Assembly (NCBI GenBank): GCA_019752245.1
Contig: JAIEMH010000370.1
Location: forward strand, 1 to 17,081
Length of the DNA: 17,081 nt
Origin: Flavobacteriaceae bacterium
GTDB taxonomy: Bacteria > Bacteroidota > Bacteroidia > Flavobacteriales > Flavobacteriaceae
Direction of reading: 5' to 3'
A program made the position numbers and the translations under genes. The notes under the pieces are model-generated. The model worked only from the letters and a program-made list of their open reading frames with translations, was not told where the DNA came from and did not search any database. This document shows positions 14,701 through 17,081 of this stretch, piece after piece (within the stretch, counting starts at the first letter, position 1; each line of letters starts with the position of its first letter).

Positions 14701-17081
14701 TACCTACAACAATTAGTAGTTTTGCTCCAAGTGCGGTATGTTCTCAAGGAGGTGAAACTGTAACTATTAGTGGATTTGCTTTAGCAGGAGCTACTTCAGT
14801 TAAGTTTAATGGTGTTGATGCTGCATCTTTTACGGTTGTAAATGGTACTACTATTACTGCTGTTACTCCATCAGGAGTTACTTCTGGCGTTATCACTGTA
14901 GTTGCTCCAACTGGAACTGCTACAAGTGCAACAAGTTTGACTGTGAATGCTAACCCTGTTGTTTCTCCTATACAAGCAGCTGGTAATGTTAGTTCAATTT
15001 GTATGCCATCTACTTTGGCATTAACAAACGGTACTGCTTTGGGCGTTTGGTCTGTAACTAATGGTACAGGATCTGCTACTATTACTGCAGGAGGTATTTT
15101 GACAGGTGTTACTGCAGGTACGGTAACTGTTAATTATACAGTAACTGACTTAGGTTGTCCTACAAAAGTTACTTATGGTGTTGTTATTACAGAACCAGTG
15201 GCTATTGGATTACAGCCTGTTGATCAAAATATAGTTTCTTCATTAGGTTTGTTTAATGCTTCGTTTACACTTACTGCTTCTGGAACTGGTATTACTTACC
15301 AATGGGAAGAGCAAGTAGGAGGCGTAGGTGCTTTTAGTCCTATTTCAAATGGAGGTATTTATGGAGGAGCGACTAGTAATACACTTGTTATTACTTCTGG
15401 TCCTGAAACTATGAACACAAATGTTTATCAGTGTGTTGTAACAGGAACGTCTCCATGTGGTCCTTTGACTTCAAATAGTGCAGCGTTGAATGTTGGTAAT
15501 ACCGGTATTGCTACACAGCCTACTAACAGTAATTTGTGTGATTTTGGTACTGCAACTTTCACAGTTGTTTCTTCAGGAACAGTTGTTGCTGAAGATTTGG
15601 GTGCTCTTCCAGAGCCAATTTATTCTTACCAATGGTATGAGGATACAGGTTTAAGCGCTGAAGCTGTTGTTGACGGAGGAGATTATTCAGGTGCTCATAC
15701 GGCTACTTTAACAATCACTAACCGATCTGTAGCTAATTCGGGTACAAATTATTATGTAATTATTAATGGTCCGGCTAATGATCCGCAATCGGTAACGGTT
15801 ACGTTGAACGTTAATACGGCTCCATCTATTACAGATCCTACTGCACAAACTGTTTGTTATACAGGAGGTACGGCTACGTTTACCGCTGCTGCTACTGGAT
15901 CTTTTACTGGTTACAAATGGCAGTATTCTGCAGATAACAGTACTTTTACAGATGTTGTTGCTGGTGTTCCGGCAGGTGCTAGTTATTCTGGTGCTACTAC
16001 TGGTTCTTTGGTTGTAACTACAACTGCTGCAACTCCAGTTGGAGCTACTCCTTATTATAGAGCTGTTGCTTTGGCTTCTTCACCTTGTGTTGATGCTGTT
16101 TCCATTGGTGCACAATTGATTATTAATAATCCAACAGTTACTACTGGTCCTGTTGCTGCTTCTGTTTTAGCAGGTGGTACAGCTACTTTTAGTGTTGCTG
16201 CTACTGCTGCATCACCGTTGACTTATCAATGGCAATATGCTACTGCATTGGGAGGAACTTATGCTAATGTTGTAAATGGTACTCCTGCGAATGTTACTTA
16301 TACTGGCGCTACATCAAGTACGTTGTCAGTAGTTACTACTGGATCTGCGTCTGCTGGTGCGGGTAATTTCTATAGAGTGGTCTTGAATCCAGGAGGTTGT
16401 TCAAAAACTTCTACTGGAGCAGCATTGACCATTACTAATTATTGTATTCCTGCCCCAACAAGTGTTGATGGAACTGGAATTACAAAAGTTGTTATTGGTA
16501 CAATAAACAATACAACTGTTGCTGAGGCTGGAAATTATGGTAACTATACGAATTTGGTTTCAAATGTTACTCAGTTGGTTCCACAATCGTTTGCTATTAC
16601 TTATAGTACAGGTTTTACATATGATACTACTATTTGGTTGGATGCTAATAATAATGGTGCTTTTGAATCGGGTGAAATTGTTTACCAAGGTGTTTCTTTG
16701 GCAACGAATCCGACTACATTATCAGGATCGTTTACAATTCCATTGACTGTAGCACCAGGAAATCATAGATTAAGAATTGGTGGTGTTGATGTTGGACCTT
16801 TAACAAATCCATGTTATAATTCCACTTATGGTACGTTTGAAGACTACACTATTAATGTAGTTGCTGCTCCTGCATGTTCAGGTACACCTGTTGCAGGTAC
16901 TGCAGTTTCTTCTGTTTCTAATGTTTGTTTTACAGGAACTGCTACTTTATCTGTTTCAGGCTACTCTACAGGAGTTACTGGAATTTCATTACAATGGTAT
17001 AATTCTGCAGGTTTAATTGCAGGCGCAACGAATCCTACATTTACTACACCTGTTTTATCTTCTCCAGAGACTTATTTCTGT
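11763..17081 (+). CDS. Giant secreted CUB/FN3/IPT/Ig/GEVED protein, 3' truncated
   Basis: The frame runs without a stop to the right edge, giving 1773 visible residues. An in-frame TAA at 11757 bounds the start. ATG codons lie at 11763, 11766 and 11862. The signal core is at 38-52 with cleavage near QS/Q (55-57), so starting at 11763 leaves a 33-residue extension that starting at 11862 removes. Domains by residue: jelly-roll (57-219), Ig-like (220-313), CUB (314-439) with YDFLKIYSG at 379-387 and E376, D380, D424 at calcium-site positions, FN3 (440-541), jelly-roll (542-706), FN3 (706-804), jelly-roll (805-980), IPT/TIG (980-1065), Ig/BIG-like (1065-1145), four Ig-like (1145-1560), GEVED (1560-1700) with GTFEDYT at 1690-1696, and a partial Ig-like. 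A T9SS C-terminal domain is expected beyond the window but not seen. An adhesin-like role is inferred. Confidence 0.9.
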   Translation, partial: MMNNYNSLSYRKLSVLSSQEPEVVGNSPNSSGGMRTSWLMSLMLFFLFFMAGTVQSQVSYSQNWTATGLNSWTTSGSGVAAARITTAAQICGTGGTIRTEQYYGTVGQFISPSLGTSNGGLVTVSYSFKATQFGAATTAQTLANLGTVTLEYGSSAAGPWTIAQTINSSNHTAAATCATKTATFTPSVGALYIRYNVTSATGADTYYYFDDVVVSQLAVPPCSGAPNAGVAAISSSSGCSAATVNLSATGLTVGTGITYQWQSSPDNSAWTDISGATSTTYSATTVVGTRYYKLVTTCSAGPTSTSSSSVSYVGSNCGSTNVPATGSNLVSCGTSTYLYDNGGAAGNYTSGNSGYTVLDNSGTGVISISGSYTYIEGTYDFLKIYSGVGTGGTLLYTYSSSTGGTITPFSSAAGQSLTVQFTSDGTGVGAGFSLQALYSGACALCSGTPSALVASAVTDNSATISWTAPSPAPASGYDYYYSTSSTAPTAGTTPSGNVLAGVTSKGLTSLSANTPYYYWVRANCDGVNLSAWSLQGSFTTPCLATTVPYSQNFESAVVPALPGCTSVQNAGTGNNWITASNPGYGFTTTALRYPYNGSSAANSWFYTNGISLTGGTSYTVSYNYGNDSTFYVESLKVAYGTSAVAASMTTVLATHASVTGAVLTTNTVTFTPASSGVYYFGFNAYSIANQSGLMVDDIAIYLTPTCYPPTALTATAATTTGITLNWTAPALGTPVTYEYEVRSSGAAGSGASGLSATGIITAPTATAVVTGLPSSSSYSAYVRTLCGGSDTSFWTLATNFNTLCTPEMAPTVAQTFATFVPNCWTLATGALAASSTVTPATNGWFSEAGFANTGTNKAVRLNLYGTKNDWLISNEINLGSGGYRVRYKMAVTSYLGSTAQTTLATHKVDVVVSTDGGATWSNANVVKTYTGAGTYSNTGQTEYVNLVGYTGAVKIAFVATTTSTTPDIDFHVDDFQVELIPTTISSFAPSAVCSQGGETVTISGFALAGATSVKFNGVDAASFTVVNGTTITAVTPSGVTSGVITVVAPTGTATSATSLTVNANPVVSPIQAAGNVSSICMPSTLALTNGTALGVWSVTNGTGSATITAGGILTGVTAGTVTVNYTVTDLGCPTKVTYGVVITEPVAIGLQPVDQNIVSSLGLFNASFTLTASGTGITYQWEEQVGGVGAFSPISNGGIYGGATSNTLVITSGPETMNTNVYQCVVTGTSPCGPLTSNSAALNVGNTGIATQPTNSNLCDFGTATFTVVSSGTVVAEDLGALPEPIYSYQWYEDTGLSAEAVVDGGDYSGAHTATLTITNRSVANSGTNYYVIINGPANDPQSVTVTLNVNTAPSITDPTAQTVCYTGGTATFTAAATGSFTGYKWQYSADNSTFTDVVAGVPAGASYSGATTGSLVVTTTAATPVGATPYYRAVALASSPCVDAVSIGAQLIINNPTVTTGPVAASVLAGGTATFSVAATAASPLTYQWQYATALGGTYANVVNGTPANVTYTGATSSTLSVVTTGSASAGAGNFYRVVLNPGGCSKTSTGAALTITNYCIPAPTSVDGTGITKVVIGTINNTTVAEAGNYGNYTNLVSNVTQLVPQSFAITYSTGFTYDTTIWLDANNNGAFESGEIVYQGVSLATNPTTLSGSFTIPLTVAPGNHRLRIGGVDVGPLTNPCYNSTYGTFEDYTINVVAAPACSGTPVAGTAVSSVSNVCFTGTATLSVSGYSTGVTGISLQWYNSAGLIAGATNPTFTTPVLSSPETYFC

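Noticed and set aside
1..17081. CRISPR array, tRNA, rRNA, insertion sequence or phage-like module
   Set aside because: No regularly spaced identical repeats with unique spacers, no cloverleaf, no transposase-like or phage-like reading frame and no terminal inverted repeats were seen. The repetition present is protein-domain repetition inside the giant genes.

Overview
The window is a gene-sparse stretch of a Bacteroidota chromosome, most likely from a Flavobacterium-like member of the Flavobacteriia. The evidence is the low G+C content, TAA stop codons, signal peptides ending in ...AQ or ...SQ, the domain repertoire (FN3, Ig-like, jelly-roll, GEVED, CUB, IPT/TIG), and C-termini that look like the flavobacterial type C sorting signal of the type IX secretion system (T9SS). 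All genes lie on the + strand. No RNA gene, insertion sequence, CRISPR array or metabolic gene was seen.

Layout: (1) nt 2-4954 holds the 3' part of a giant multidomain secreted protein, open to the left edge, with at least 1650 residues. It is followed by a strong intrinsic terminator. (2) nt 4955-5365 is a 411-nt intergenic region with a degenerate GC-rich direct repeat, a G/T-only tract and a probable promoter. (3) nt 5366-5749 encodes a small exported protein of 127 aa with no recognised family, followed by its own terminator. (4) nt 5750-6136 is an AT-rich leader region with short repeats and a palindrome. (5) nt 6137-11548 is a complete giant gene of 1803 aa, from signal peptide to T9SS type C sorting region, followed by a near-ideal terminator. 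(6) nt 11549-11762 is a short AT-rich promoter region. (7) nt 11763-17081 is a third giant gene, open to the right edge with no stop, with 1773 visible residues and a different domain order that includes a CUB domain and an IPT/TIG domain.

The giant proteins at 2-4954 and 6137-11548 are paralogues. They share, in the same order, an Ig-like domain interrupted by a jelly-roll domain, a second Ig-like domain, a conserved pre-C-terminal module and the type C sorting region. The third shares the FN3 plus jelly-roll vocabulary but not that arrangement in its visible part. Terminators separate every gene, so this is a cluster of individually transcribed genes and not one operon. The likely shared theme is export through the Sec pathway, then secretion or cell-surface display by T9SS. 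Roles in adhesion, gliding or polymer binding are inference from domain type only. No catalytic domain was recognised.

I found no convincing new molecular system. The best leads are the uncharacterised small exported protein between two giant surface proteins, the nested domain architecture conserved in both paralogues, the Ca-type CUB domain, and sequence boxes shared between the upstream regions.
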